Shown in pieces: positions 50,647 through 60,522 of a stretch of DNA of 64,000 bases. This DNA is from Myxococcales bacterium (lineage in GTDB: Bacteria; Myxococcota_A; Polyangia; Haliangiales; Haliangiaceae). The notes below the pieces were generated by a model, which searched no databases, was not told the DNA's origin, and saw only the letters and a program-made list of their open reading frames with translations. The position numbers and the translations under genes are program-made. Numbering within the stretch: position 1 is the first letter of the stretch; every line of letters begins with the position of its first letter. Location: assembly GCA_016707895.1 (NCBI GenBank), contig JADJGV010000034.1, forward strand, positions 868,001 through 932,000. The letters run 5' to 3'.

Positions 50647-52557
50647 TCACGCCGACGCGCTGGCGGGGCCGTACTTGCGCGCGAAGAACGGGGCCATCGC
50701 CGCGAGGAGGCCGGGGACGTCGGCGTGCTCGGGCACCGAGATGCGGCAGATCTGGACGTTGTCCTTCTTCTGCGCGTTCTTGACCGCGGCCGACAGCGCG
50801 CCCTGGGTCGACTCCTCGGGGTTGATGACGTAGAAGACGTCGGGCTTGCCGCCACCGGTCGACTGGCCGTAGCTCACGCGGCTCTTCACCAGCGCGGGGG
50901 CCGCCGCCAGCAGGTGCGCGACGAACTCGTCGACCAGGTCGGCGTAGGTCGTCGGCGCGGGCGGCAGATAGAACGACAGCAGGCCGCTGGCGAGGCCGTC
51001 GGTGATCTGCTGTTCGGTGATCGCGTACAGCGTGATCGCGTGGCCGTAGGCGCCCAGCGCCGCGCGCAGGCCGTCGGCGAGCCGGGTGGTGTGCGCCGCG
51101 ATGGTCGCCATGCGCGGGGCCAGATCGGCCAGCCCGGTCGCCAGCTCGGCGAGCTGCTCGGGGCGGGCGAACGAGTCGGCGTCGCGGCCCAGCTCTCGCG
51201 CGCGCTCGACGATGCGGCCGGCGAGCGCGTCGCTCGCGCACGCGACCACGCCGAGGGTCGCCTTGCCCTTGGTGAAGTACTTGGACCCGCTCTTCACCAG
51301 GATGAACGGCCAGTCCTGCGCGAAGGCCTTGGCGAAGATGGGGTAGAGGGGCGCGAGGGTCGTGTCGACGAGCACCGGCACGCGGTGGCCGGTGCGATCG
51401 GCGTAGGCCCGCAGCCCGGCGAGCAGCGCGGGGAAGTCGTGGGCCTGCAGCTCGGGGTTGGTCGGCGTCTCGAGGAACACCACCGCCGGCCCGGTCTCGG
51501 AGGCGAGGCGGGCGACGATGCGGTCGACGATCGTCGCCGGTCGCCCGGCGGCGTCGGTGCCGAGCACCGGGAGCGGGGCCGGGCGGACGTTGGTCTGCGC
51601 GGGGAGCAGGTCGCCGATCAGCTGGCCGGTACCGCCGTAGCCGTTCTGCGCGTAGAACAGCGTCACCGGCGCGGGCCCGAGCACCTCCGCGGCGCCCGTG
51701 AACAGCGCGGCCTCGGCGGCCAGCCCGGTGCAGAAGTACAGGCTGTCGGTGACCTGCGGGAACAGGCTGGTCAGGCGCGCCTGGCAGGTCGCCGCGTCGG
51801 AGGTCGCGAGCACCGGCGGCGTCAGGCCGGCCGCGCGCGCCAGCTCGTGCTGGGCGTCGGCGGCGAGCAGCGCGGCGACGGTGCGCTTGCGGATGACCTG
51901 GATCGGCCCCGGCGCGATGCGCGCGGTGTCGCGCAGGAGCAGCACCCCGCCCTGGTGCACCGGGTAGCAGATCGCGTCGGCGGCGCTGGCTTGGACGTCG
52001 CCCTCGAACCGGCCGCTGGCGACCCACACCGTCAGCACGTCCGGACGCGCGGGCGGGAGCTCGTGGGCGTGCTCGTGCAGCGTCACCCCGGCGGCGACCA
52101 GTTCGGCCTGCTTGCGCGCCGACAGCGGCAGCGCGCCCTCGGCGAACACCCGCACCGGCAGCGCTCGCCGCGGCGCCTCGATGACCGCGAGCCACGGCTT
52201 GGTCACCGACGCGAACGAGAGGCACCGCGCGGCGTTGGTGCGGACCTGCTCGGCGAGCTCGAACACCGTCGACAGTGGCTGCCCGAGCCGGGCGTAGTCG
52301 AACGGCAGGCCGCACGCCACGAGCCGCTCGCGGATGGCGGCGGCGCTGGTGATGTCCTCGACGGCGATGCCGGCGACCGCGCGCGCGAAGCGCTCGGCGA
52401 ACTTGTCGTCCGAGTCGAAGCGGAACAGATCGTACGTGGTCGCGCGGTGGTCCCAGTCATCGGGGAGCGCGCCCGGCTGACTCAGGAGGCGCGGGAGCAC
52501 CTGCGCGAGCTGTGCGGAGAAGCTGGAGCCCAGGACGATTCGGCCGTCGGCGGTCAT
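50647..52557 (-). CDS. PLP-dependent Cys/Met-metabolism-type enzyme with long N-terminus
   Basis: A 636-residue protein, about 230 longer than usual for the cystathionine gamma-synthase family. Residues about 230-620 hold the fold-type I PLP core: LYFCTGLAAEAALFTGAAEV, YAQNGYGGTGQLIGD, VVFLETPTNPELQ (the Asn-Pro motif), VLVDTTLAPLYPIFAKAF with the PLP-binding Asp, and LVKSGSKYFTKGKATLGVV with the probable Schiff-base Lys. The first ~230 residues are a separate alpha/beta region of unknown type. The reaction is probably on sulphur amino acids or similar, but this is an inference. It starts at ATG 52557. Confidence 0.82.
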   Translation of the reverse strand: MTADGRIVLGSSFSAQLAQVLPRLLSQPGALPDDWDHRATTYDLFRFDSDDKFAERFARAVAGIAVEDITSAAAIRERLVACGLPFDYARLGQPLSTVFELAEQVRTNAARCLSFASVTKPWLAVIEAPRRALPVRVFAEGALPLSARKQAELVAAGVTLHEHAHELPPARPDVLTVWVASGRFEGDVQASAADAICYPVHQGGVLLLRDTARIAPGPIQVIRKRTVAALLAADAQHELARAAGLTPPVLATSDAATCQARLTSLFPQVTDSLYFCTGLAAEAALFTGAAEVLGPAPVTLFYAQNGYGGTGQLIGDLLPAQTNVRPAPLPVLGTDAAGRPATIVDRIVARLASETGPAVVFLETPTNPELQAHDFPALLAGLRAYADRTGHRVPVLVDTTLAPLYPIFAKAFAQDWPFILVKSGSKYFTKGKATLGVVACASDALAGRIVERARELGRDADSFARPEQLAELATGLADLAPRMATIAAHTTRLADGLRAALGAYGHAITLYAITEQQITDGLASGLLSFYLPPAPTTYADLVDEFVAHLLAAAPALVKSRVSYGQSTGGGKPDVFYVINPEESTQGALSAAVKNAQKKDNVQICRISVPEHADVPGLLAAMAPFFARKYGPASASA

Positions 52558-52724
52558 GCGCGCGCAGCATATCCCGCGGGCCGCGGTCCGCGAGGGCCCG
52601 TGCGCCGCGGGCTGGTCGGCCGCGCAACCCCGCGTGCCGGCGCGCGGTGACGCGGACGTCTCGAAGCGCGCGCGTCGATCTCGCCGGCGGCGCCGCGCGC
52701 GACCGCACCGTGATAGATGGGCCC

Positions 52725-53684
52725 GTGGTCGAGCGCACTTGGTCGCACACCGTCCTGGCGGTGATCCTCGCGGTGGTGGCGTGTGGTGGCGAGCGCGCGC
52801 GGGAGCCCGCGCCTCGGGCGGCGGCGCCTGCGACGCGCCCGGCGCCGGCGGTGGGCGAGGCCGCCGCCGCGCCGCCGCCGCGCTCGCCGCTCGCCCCGGC
52901 GTTCGCGCTGCTGCCGACGGCGATCGTCGCGGCCGAGCCGACGCCGATCGCGTGGCTCAACGATCAGCTCGTCGCCGCGGTGGCGCCGGTGTTCGACGCG
53001 GCGTGCTGGCGCGCGCTCGCCGCCACGATCGACGGCTACTACGCGATCGACCTGGTCGGCGCGCCCGAGCGGGTGGTGTTCCATCCGCACCTGATCCACG
53101 GCCAGGTCGAGCTCGCCGCGCTGCGGGCGTGTCGCGTGCCGGCGGCGCGGCGCCGCGAGGCGACGCACGCCCGCGTCCTCGTGGCGTCCGACGGCGGCTT
53201 CTTCCCGGTCGTGTTCGCCGACCTGGGCCACGGCTGGTTCCTGATGATCGACGGCGAGATCGCCCCGATCCTCGCCGCGGCCGAGGCGCTGGCCGCCGCC
53301 GCCCCCGCGACCGCCAACCCGCTGGCCGACCTGGTCGGCCGGTCCGCGACGCCCGGCTGGCGCGCGCTGGCGGGCGACGTGACCCGCGCGTCGCTCGGCG
53401 TCCCCGCGCTGGGCGCGCGCGCCGAGTTCACCCCGTTCACCGGCCTCGGCCCGCCCCCCGGACCGGTGACCGTCACCGTCTTCTTCGCCAGCGCCGCCGA
53501 CGCGCAGCGCGCCCTGGCGGCCGCGACCGCGTCGGGCGGCTCGATCGACCGCGAGGCGGTGGGCGACGTCGTGGCCCTGGCCGGCACGCTCGGGGAGGTC
53601 CGCGTCGACGGCGCGACCGTCGTCTACCGCGGGCCGGTCTCCGCAGCGCTGTTCGACAGCCTGGGGCTGTTCCGGGTGCCGTGA
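52725..53684 (+). CDS. hypothetical lipoprotein
   Basis: A 319-residue lipoprotein. GTG 52725 gives MVERTWSHTVLAVILAVVAC with a lipobox. A Pro/Ala-rich linker runs to about residue 60. The body has helices and strands without known motifs (CWRALAATIDGYYAIDLVGA, PERVVFHPHLIHGQVELAAL, ARVLVASDGGFFPVVFADLG) and ends GPVSAALFDSLGLFRVP. It has the same overall build as the 15105 lipoprotein (Pro-rich linker, domain of about 270 residues), but a relation cannot be shown by eye. Confidence 0.7.
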   Translation: MVERTWSHTVLAVILAVVACGGERAREPAPRAAAPATRPAPAVGEAAAAPPPRSPLAPAFALLPTAIVAAEPTPIAWLNDQLVAAVAPVFDAACWRALAATIDGYYAIDLVGAPERVVFHPHLIHGQVELAALRACRVPAARRREATHARVLVASDGGFFPVVFADLGHGWFLMIDGEIAPILAAAEALAAAAPATANPLADLVGRSATPGWRALAGDVTRASLGVPALGARAEFTPFTGLGPPPGPVTVTVFFASAADAQRALAAATASGGSIDREAVGDVVALAGTLGEVRVDGATVVYRGPVSAALFDSLGLFRVP

Positions 53685-53761
53685 TCGCGGCGCCGCGGAA
53701 GGGCGGCGTTGGTGACCCGCCGCGCCGCGGCCCACGCCCGGCCGACCGAGCTGGGTGATCG

Positions 53762-56713
53762 TCAGTCCGCGGCGATCGCGGTGAGCGAGCGCTCGACGCC
53801 GCGCGCGAGGCCGACCGTCACGGTGGTGCCGGCGGGCACCTGGAGCAGGTCCCAGCCGAGCTCGAGGCGCAGGCCCTTCACGTCGTGGCCGTCGACGGTG
53901 ACGATGGTGTCGCCCGCGACGAGGCCGGCCTGCGCGGCGGGCCCAGGGCTCACTTCGCTGATCGTGAGCGCGCGCGTCCGCGGATCGGCGTCGGGCGCGG
54001 GCTGCACGAACGCCCAACCGAAGTCGCCCGGCCTGCCGTCGTCGCCGCCCCGGCGCTCGACCATGGGCACGTCGCCGACGTCGTGCACGGGGCCGCCGGT
54101 GAGCTCGACGATCCAGCGGACCAAGGGCCACCGCGCGTCGCGCTCGGCGTTCAGGCCGACGACGTAGACGAGGCCCGCGGGCGCGTTCGGCACGGTGAAA
54201 CGGCCGCCGGCGTCGCTCAGCTCGGCGCCGTCGCCCCCCGCCGCGATGGACGGCACGCCGGCGCCCGCGCCGGCGGTCGGGGTGACGTGCGCGCGGACGC
54301 CGGGCACCGGCGCGCCCGTCGCGAGGTCGACGAACCGGCCGGTCACGACGCGCTTCGACTCGAGGACGAGCGCGACGCCGGTCCGGTCCTCGCCGGCGGC
54401 GAGCGGCACCGTCGCCTGCACGCGGCCCGCGGCGCTGTCGACGGCGACGACGAACGCGCCGGCCGGCAGGTCGCGCACGACGAACGCGCCGCCGGTGCGG
54501 GAGAAGCGCTCGCGCCGCTCGAAGCCGGTCTGCACGTCGGAGACGGCGAGCTCGAACGTCTCGGGCGCGCCGCTGCTCGCGACCGTGACGGTGCCGGCGA
54601 TCGAGCCGGTGCTCAGGATCGTGAGCGTCGTGTCGCTGCCGGTCGCGACGTGCTCGACCGCGGCCTCGCCGCCGCCGCGCCGGTACGCGCGCACCGTGTG
54701 GCGCCCCCGGCCGAGGCCGCCGACGGTGAAGCGGCCATCGGTGCGGGTGAGCACCGGCCGATCGGTGCGGCCCCACGTCCAGCGGGTCTGGCGCACGCCG
54801 GCACCCGCCGCGACCCCCGGTCCGTCCGGCTCGCGCACGGCGACGACCCACGCGTCGCCCACCGGTTCGCCGCGCGCGTCCTGCACGACCCCGGTGATCG
54901 CGCCGTCCTGCGCCTCGACGACGAGCCGCACGGTCGCGGTCTGCCCCGCGGCCACCGTGACCGGCTCGCCGCGGTCATCGCCAGCGGCCGCGCCCGGGCG
55001 TTGCACGGGCTCGAACCTGCCGCGCGACACGGTCACGCGGTGCGGGCCCGGCTCGACGCCGTCGATGCGGAACGTGCCGTCATCACCGGTCGCGACCCCG
55101 CCGTCGAGCATCCGGATCTCGGTCGAGACCCGCACGCCGGCCACCGGCTGGCCCGCCGGATCGACGACGATCCCGGCGACGGCGCCGCTCGCCGGAAAGA
55201 CGATGTCGGCGGTGGAGCCGCCGCCCGGCGCGACGGTCACCGTCAGGGGCGGCGCTGCGTCGACCTGACCGTTCACGCTAGCCTCGAGCTGGTAGGTCCC
55301 GCCTCGCAGGCCGGTCAGGCGATAGACGCCGTCGTCGCCCGAGCGCGCGAACGCGCCCGGGAAGAACTCGCCCGCGTCCGTGGCCCGCGCCGACACCCAC
55401 GCGTCGCCGAACGGCGCGCCGGCGGCGGTCCTGACCGTGCCGGTGATGACGGCGCCCGGCGTCACCGTGAGGATCAGGTCCGCGTGGTCGGCGCCGGCGG
55501 CGACCTCGACGGGCGGGTACTTCTGCTGCGCGGCCTGGTCGTTGCACCTGACGCGCACCTCGTAGCGCCCCGGCACGAGGGACAGGATCGCGAAGGTCCC
55601 GTCGAGCTCGATCGAATCGGTCGCGCGTGCCCGCGATGCCGCATCGGCCAGCATCACGGCGCCGCGCGGACACGGCTCGACCTTGCCCCCGCCGCGATCG
55701 ATCACCACGGTGCCGCGCACGCGGCTCGCCGGGTGTACGACGACCACGACGCCGTCCACGTGCTGGCCCAGGCCGAGCAGCACGCTCTCGCCGGCTTCGC
55801 CGCGGTAGCCGTCGCCCGACGCGACCGGCTTGTAGCGCCCGGGGACCAGCCGCGTCAGACGGAAGCGGCCCTGCGCGTCGCTGCGCGTGCTCGCCCCCGG
55901 CTCGTCGTCGTCGAGCGCGACGGCGACGATCGCGCCGTCGACCGGCCGCGCGTCGCCCGCCGTGACGACCGTGCCCGACAGGCTCGACTCCGGCGTCAGC
56001 AGGATCTGCGCGCGCGCGGTCGGCGCCGACACGTCGCTGTCGCCCGGGGCGTATCCGTCTGCGTGCGCGCCGAGGTGGGCCGGACCCGGCGCGGTCCACA
56101 AGGCAAAGCGTCCCTGTTCGTCGGTGCGAGTGGTCGCGGCGACACCGACCACGGTCCCCGCCGAGATCGCCACCAGCGCGCCGACGATCGGCCCCCCGCT
56201 CACGTCCTCGACGGTGCCGCTCACCTTCACGCCGCCGGGCGGCAGCGCGAAGTCCACGCCGGTGCGCACCTCGCCTGGCGCGAGTCGAAAGCTGTCGAGC
56301 TCGCCCAGCGCGTTGAGCCACGGCCGCGCGAGGTGCCCGGCGGCGCTCGCGGCGAGCGCGTGGCGCACCGGCAGGAGGTCCTCGAGCGCGTACGCGCCGG
56401 CGGCGTCGGTCGTCGCGCACGGCGGCGCGCGCCACTCGTCGGAGGCGAGGCCATCGGTCGCGAAGCGCGAGCACACCTGCGCGCCGGCGATCGGTCCGCC
56501 GCCCGCCGTGCGTACCGTGCCGCGGACCGCGGCGCGCGGCTGCGTGCGTGGATCGTTCGGCGCGGTCTTCCCGGCCGCGCCGCGCGCGCGACCTCCCGCG
56601 ACCTCGGCGCCGGCCGCGCCGCGCGGCTTCGACGAGCGAGCGCGATCGCGCCGCCACCACAGCGCGACCAGGACGACGATCAGGGCGACCACGACCGCAG
56701 CGATCCGCTTCAC
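53762..56713 (-). CDS. membrane-anchored CarboxypepD_reg repeat protein with C-terminal PDZ
   Basis: A 983-residue protein. One membrane anchor (MKRIAAVVVALIVVLVALWW) is followed by a basic linker and about eight carboxypeptidase-regulatory-like Ig-fold repeats of about 90 residues. Each repeat has a GxV-G-xVxxxxGxPVxGAxVxA strand pattern (for example VRGTVRTAGGGPIAGAQV, VSGTVEDVSGGPIVGALV, ITGTVRTAAGAPFGDAWV). The last 100 residues are a PDZ domain (ISEVSPGPAAQAGLVAGDTI, VTVDGHDVKGLRL). Proteins of this make-up are abundant in myxobacteria and probably act as envelope scaffolds. It is likely transcribed alone. Confidence 0.88.
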   Translation of the reverse strand: MKRIAAVVVALIVVLVALWWRRDRARSSKPRGAAGAEVAGGRARGAAGKTAPNDPRTQPRAAVRGTVRTAGGGPIAGAQVCSRFATDGLASDEWRAPPCATTDAAGAYALEDLLPVRHALAASAAGHLARPWLNALGELDSFRLAPGEVRTGVDFALPPGGVKVSGTVEDVSGGPIVGALVAISAGTVVGVAATTRTDEQGRFALWTAPGPAHLGAHADGYAPGDSDVSAPTARAQILLTPESSLSGTVVTAGDARPVDGAIVAVALDDDEPGASTRSDAQGRFRLTRLVPGRYKPVASGDGYRGEAGESVLLGLGQHVDGVVVVVHPASRVRGTVVIDRGGGKVEPCPRGAVMLADAASRARATDSIELDGTFAILSLVPGRYEVRVRCNDQAAQQKYPPVEVAAGADHADLILTVTPGAVITGTVRTAAGAPFGDAWVSARATDAGEFFPGAFARSGDDGVYRLTGLRGGTYQLEASVNGQVDAAPPLTVTVAPGGGSTADIVFPASGAVAGIVVDPAGQPVAGVRVSTEIRMLDGGVATGDDGTFRIDGVEPGPHRVTVSRGRFEPVQRPGAAAGDDRGEPVTVAAGQTATVRLVVEAQDGAITGVVQDARGEPVGDAWVVAVREPDGPGVAAGAGVRQTRWTWGRTDRPVLTRTDGRFTVGGLGRGRHTVRAYRRGGGEAAVEHVATGSDTTLTILSTGSIAGTVTVASSGAPETFELAVSDVQTGFERRERFSRTGGAFVVRDLPAGAFVVAVDSAAGRVQATVPLAAGEDRTGVALVLESKRVVTGRFVDLATGAPVPGVRAHVTPTAGAGAGVPSIAAGGDGAELSDAGGRFTVPNAPAGLVYVVGLNAERDARWPLVRWIVELTGGPVHDVGDVPMVERRGGDDGRPGDFGWAFVQPAPDADPRTRALTISEVSPGPAAQAGLVAGDTIVTVDGHDVKGLRLELGWDLLQVPAGTTVTVGLARGVERSLTAIAAD

Positions 56714-56941
56714 CGGTCGACCCTAGCGCGGCTCCCGCGCGCGCCGGATCGCGAACGCCGCGACGCAGGGGGCGACCGTGGATCGGTCACATCAGGCTCC
56801 CTTCCTACCGAGTGGCAGCCGATCGGCGCGGCCGCGCCAGCGCGTCGCCGCGCCGGTCACCGCGCGCGCAACCACGCCGCGTAGCGCGCGCGTCCATCGC
56901 CGCCTTCGAGCGCGGCGACGAGCATCGCCCCCTCCTCGCAC
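56714..56941. other. intergenic stretch upstream of the CarboxypepD_reg gene
   Basis: No gene is seen. It holds the presumed promoter of the minus-strand CarboxypepD_reg gene, and possibly the lost 5' part of the small frame at 56942. Confidence 0.4.
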
Positions 56942-57133
56942 ATGGCGACGAGCCCGACGAACATCCCCGCGGGCAGCACACTCTTTGTGGATGCCTACGA
57001 CGAAGACATCGCGGAGGACGACCCCATCATGCGTTGCCAGTTCGCTCCCCTCACGGCCGACTTGCTGCACGTCGGCGAAGGGGTCTGCTCCGGTGCGATC
57101 GGTACGCTGACCGTCCGCTTCTCGACCAACTGA
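56942..57133 (+). CDS. small hypothetical protein, possibly a C2-like domain remnant
   Basis: A 63-residue frame with an ATG but no ribosome-binding site. The text AGSTLFVDAYDEDIAEDDPI reads like the end of a C2-type calcium-binding domain (DxDxxxDD spacing), followed by CQFAPLTADLLHVGEGVC and a final GTLTVRFSTN strand. Base use is a little less GC-biased at third positions (ACA, CTT, TTT) than in its neighbours. It may be a small gene or the surviving 3' end of a larger one. The 86 bases after it hold nothing. Confidence 0.35.
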   Translation: MATSPTNIPAGSTLFVDAYDEDIAEDDPIMRCQFAPLTADLLHVGEGVCSGAIGTLTVRFSTN

Positions 57134-57219
57134 CGCATCGTCGACGGTCGATCTGGACCCGCCCAGTCGCAGCCACCCGGATCGGGGCTGATGCCGCGCG
57201 AGCCGGGCCGAGGGCGTCG

Positions 57220-60200
57220 TCAGCCCGGCGCCAGCAACGCGAACGCCTCGTAGAGGACGGCGGGCAGCGGCGCGTCGAGGTGCCAGGTGATGGCGATCGG
57301 TCGATCGCCGTCGTGGCTGCGGTAGGTCGCGCCGCCCAGGAAGACGTAGGGCTCGTCCTTCGCGGTCTGCACGAACAGGAAGAAGCGCCAGCCATTGGTC
57401 GCGCTGTCGAGGTACCGCCGCCCGGCGGCGCTGGCCACCCGCGTGCGACCTTGGGTCTCCCACAGGAACAGGTCGCGGCTGATCGCGCGATCGCGGTAGC
57501 TGGTGGTCGGTGAGAAGTTCCCGCTCGACTTGTCGAGCGTCACGAACAGGAGCTCACGGCGCGACGCGTCGAGCTTGAGGATGCCGGCCTGCGGCACGCT
57601 GATCTTGTCGCCGCTGGCGCGATCGCCGACCGCGGTGACGATCTCGTAGCGGCTGTAGCGCCGGTGCAGCGCCAGCGGCCAGTCGGCCTCGGGGTAGACG
57701 TCGCCCGCGAGCCCGGGCTTGTCCTCGAGCACGGCGGTCAGCTCGCGCAGCTCGGCCCGGACCGCCGGGCGCGCTCGGTACCAGTCGGCCACCTCCTCGG
57801 CCGCGCGCAGGACGCCGCGCTTCTGGAGCTGCGCGTCGAGCATGGCCAGGCGGCGCGCGTCGAGCGGCCCCGGGGGTGGCGCGCCGTCGTCGGTGAGCGC
57901 GCGGTAGCGGCGGAGCCGCGTCGGTTCGTCGACGTGGCACAGCCGGCCGAGCCCGCGGCTCGCGAGGTCGGCATCGACATCGGGGGCCGCGAGGCCGGCG
58001 GCGACCTGGACGTCGCGCCAGCCGGCGTCGCCGGTGTACACGTCATCGAGGGGGCGCCCGGTCTCGCGCAGGAACCGCGTCAGCGTGACCGGCGCGCCGT
58101 CCGGCTCGGCGGTCGCCCGCTCGTGCAGCTCGTGCAGCTCCCGCAGCTCGCGGCCGAGGCGCGCCACGCCTCGGCCCAGCGTGCGGCGCAGCGAGTCGAG
58201 CACCTGGTCGCGGGCCACTCGATCGAGCTCGAGCGCGCAGCCGCTGGGCAGGTGCGGGAAGCCGTGCTCGATGGCCTCGCGTAGCCGCGGCCGCGGCAGG
58301 CCGGTCAGCGTCGCCAGGATCGCGTCGTACCGGTACTCCTCGCGGTGCTGGCCGATGAAGTCGAGCACCAGGCACGCGGTCTTGCCCGGGAACAAGCGCA
58401 GGCCGCGGCCGAGCTGCTGCTGGAACAAGGTCGCGCTGGCGGTCGGGCGGAGGAGCAACAGCACGTCGACGAACGGCAGGTCGACGCCCTCGTTGTACAG
58501 GTCGCACGTGAAGACCAGGTTCACCTCGCGGTCACGGAGCCGGCGCCGCACGTCGTCGCGCAGCGCCGCGGGGCTGCCGCCATGGACCGCCACCGCCGGC
58601 ACGCCGAGCGCGGTGGCCTGCGCGGCCATGTACTCGGCGTGCTCGACGCTCACGCAGAAGCCCAGCCCCCGCACCGCGCGCAGGTCGGCGACGCGGCGCG
58701 CGAGCTGCGCCACCACCAGGCGCGCCCGCGCCTCGTTGCCGGTGTAGAGCCCGGCCAGCGCCGCGGCGTCGTAGCCAGTGCGGGTCCAGCGCACGCGCCG
58801 CAGGTCGGTGCCGTCGGTCAGGCCGTAGTACTCGAACGGCGCGAGGAGCTGCTGCGCCAGCGCGTCGGGCAAGCGCAGCTCGGCGGCGATGCGATCGTCG
58901 AAGTCCGGCAGCAGCGACTGCCCGTCGCTGCGCTCGGGGGTGGCGGTGAGGCCGAGCAGCAGCTGCGGGCGCAGCGCCCGCAGGACCGCCTGGTACGAGG
59001 GCGCGGGCAGGTGATGGCACTCGTCGATCACCACGTAAGCGAAGTGCTCGGCGCCGAGCTGGTCGAGCAGGCGCCCCGCGCTCTGGATGGTCGCGAACAC
59101 GTGGTCGCCGCGCGCGATCGTCGCGCCGCCGGCGATCAGCTCGCCGAACCCGCCATCGAGCAGGACCTCGCGGAACGTGTCGCGCGCCTGCTCGACGATC
59201 TCCACCCGGTGCGCCAGGTACAGGAGCCGCGGCGGCGCCGCGGGCGCCTGACGCGCGTAGTCGAACGCGGCGATGACGGTCTTGCCCGTACCGGTGGCGG
59301 CGACCACGAGGTTGCGCGTGTGGCCGCGCTCGACGCGCTCGGCGCGCAAGCGGTCGAGGATGATCTGCTGATACGGGTACGGCTGTGGCGCCAGGCGGCG
59401 CGGCGCGGGGCGCGGCGCGGCGTCGCGTTGGAGCGCGCCGGCCAGCTGGTCTCGGTGGGTCGGGTCCCGCGGATCGTAGCGCTGGAATTCCGGATCCTGC
59501 CAGAGGGTCTCGAAGGTGCCGGCGAAGTGGTCGATCACGTGCGGCAGGTCGCCGCTGGACACCTTCACCACCCACTCGTGGCCGGCGCCGAGCGCCGTGG
59601 CGGTGAGGTTGGCCGAACCGACGTACGCCGTGGACAGGCCGTTGGCGCGGTGGAACAACCACGCCTTCGCGTGTAGCCGCGTCCGGCGCGTGTCGAACGA
59701 CACCTTCACTTCGGCGCCGGGCAGCTCGGCCAGGCGGTGCACCGCCTCGACCTCGGTGGTGCCGGTGAAGGTCGTGGTCAGCACGCGCAGGCGGGTGCCG
59801 CTCGACGCCAGCGCCAGCTGTCCGAGCGCGTCGGCCAGCACGCGCACCCCGCCGATGGTGATGAACGCGACGATGACGTCGACCCGATCGGCGCTGGCGA
59901 TCTCGCGACGCAGCTCGGAGGCCAGCCCGGGCTCGAGCGGGCCGCGGGTGAACAGGGTCGAGGCGGTGAACGTCGAGTCGGGACGCAGCGGCCTCGGCCC
60001 CGTCCCCACGGCCCACAGCTGGCGCGGCGGTGGCAGCAGCCGCTGCGCGCGGATGGGCCCGGCGTCGCCATCGTCGAACGCCAGGGTCGTCGCGATCTCC
60101 GCCAGCACGCGCTCGACCAGCGCCGAGCTCGCCGCGACGCGCGCGTGCTCGTCGAGCGCCGCCAGCGCCCGTCGCACCTCGGTGGCGACCAGCCGCGCGA

Positions 60201-60315
60201 CCTCGCCCGGCAGCTGATCGGGCCGCAGGTCGCGCAGCTCGGCCACGGACTCGCCGAGCGCCTCGGCGAGCGCCTCCGTCAGCGGATGCTCGTACAGCCC
60301 TGGCGCCAGCGGCAT
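57220..60315 (-). CDS. PLD-nuclease / SF2 helicase / DUF3427 fusion
   Basis: A 1031-residue protein. Residues 110-285 are a phospholipase-D-like nuclease domain with one HxK motif (His215, Lys217) and YVGSANLT after it. Residues 310-650 are a superfamily 2 helicase: Walker A ATGTGKT (Lys345), Walker B DECH (431-434), TATP (457-460), then DLYNEGVDLPFVD and QQLGRGLRL in the second RecA half. The C-terminal ~300 residues fit DUF3427 (SGDKISVPQAGILKLDASRRELLFVTLDKS at its core). ATG 60315 is the preferred start. This layout is found in proteins linked to DNA restriction or repair. A DNA-defence role is likely but not shown. Confidence 0.88.
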   Translation of the reverse strand: MPLAPGLYEHPLTEALAEALGESVAELRDLRPDQLPGEVARLVATEVRRALAALDEHARVAASSALVERVLAEIATTLAFDDGDAGPIRAQRLLPPPRQLWAVGTGPRPLRPDSTFTASTLFTRGPLEPGLASELRREIASADRVDVIVAFITIGGVRVLADALGQLALASSGTRLRVLTTTFTGTTEVEAVHRLAELPGAEVKVSFDTRRTRLHAKAWLFHRANGLSTAYVGSANLTATALGAGHEWVVKVSSGDLPHVIDHFAGTFETLWQDPEFQRYDPRDPTHRDQLAGALQRDAAPRPAPRRLAPQPYPYQQIILDRLRAERVERGHTRNLVVAATGTGKTVIAAFDYARQAPAAPPRLLYLAHRVEIVEQARDTFREVLLDGGFGELIAGGATIARGDHVFATIQSAGRLLDQLGAEHFAYVVIDECHHLPAPSYQAVLRALRPQLLLGLTATPERSDGQSLLPDFDDRIAAELRLPDALAQQLLAPFEYYGLTDGTDLRRVRWTRTGYDAAALAGLYTGNEARARLVVAQLARRVADLRAVRGLGFCVSVEHAEYMAAQATALGVPAVAVHGGSPAALRDDVRRRLRDREVNLVFTCDLYNEGVDLPFVDVLLLLRPTASATLFQQQLGRGLRLFPGKTACLVLDFIGQHREEYRYDAILATLTGLPRPRLREAIEHGFPHLPSGCALELDRVARDQVLDSLRRTLGRGVARLGRELRELHELHERATAEPDGAPVTLTRFLRETGRPLDDVYTGDAGWRDVQVAAGLAAPDVDADLASRGLGRLCHVDEPTRLRRYRALTDDGAPPPGPLDARRLAMLDAQLQKRGVLRAAEEVADWYRARPAVRAELRELTAVLEDKPGLAGDVYPEADWPLALHRRYSRYEIVTAVGDRASGDKISVPQAGILKLDASRRELLFVTLDKSSGNFSPTTSYRDRAISRDLFLWETQGRTRVASAAGRRYLDSATNGWRFFLFVQTAKDEPYVFLGGATYRSHDGDRPIAITWHLDAPLPAVLYEAFALLAPG

Positions 60316-60522
60316 CGCCCGATGATAGGAGCTCGCGGCGCTGCCGTCAGGGGTCGGCGCGCCTGTTGGCGCAGCGTCTGCGGTGATGGACGCCGGCGGC
60401 GACAGGGCGCGCGCTGCATGCTCAGGCCGTCGGGCCGGCTTGTTGCCACCGCTGGCAGCCGATCGGAATGGCGGCGCCACCCGCGCCGCATCACCCGGCA
60501 TGGGGCTGCCACCCGCGTGGCG

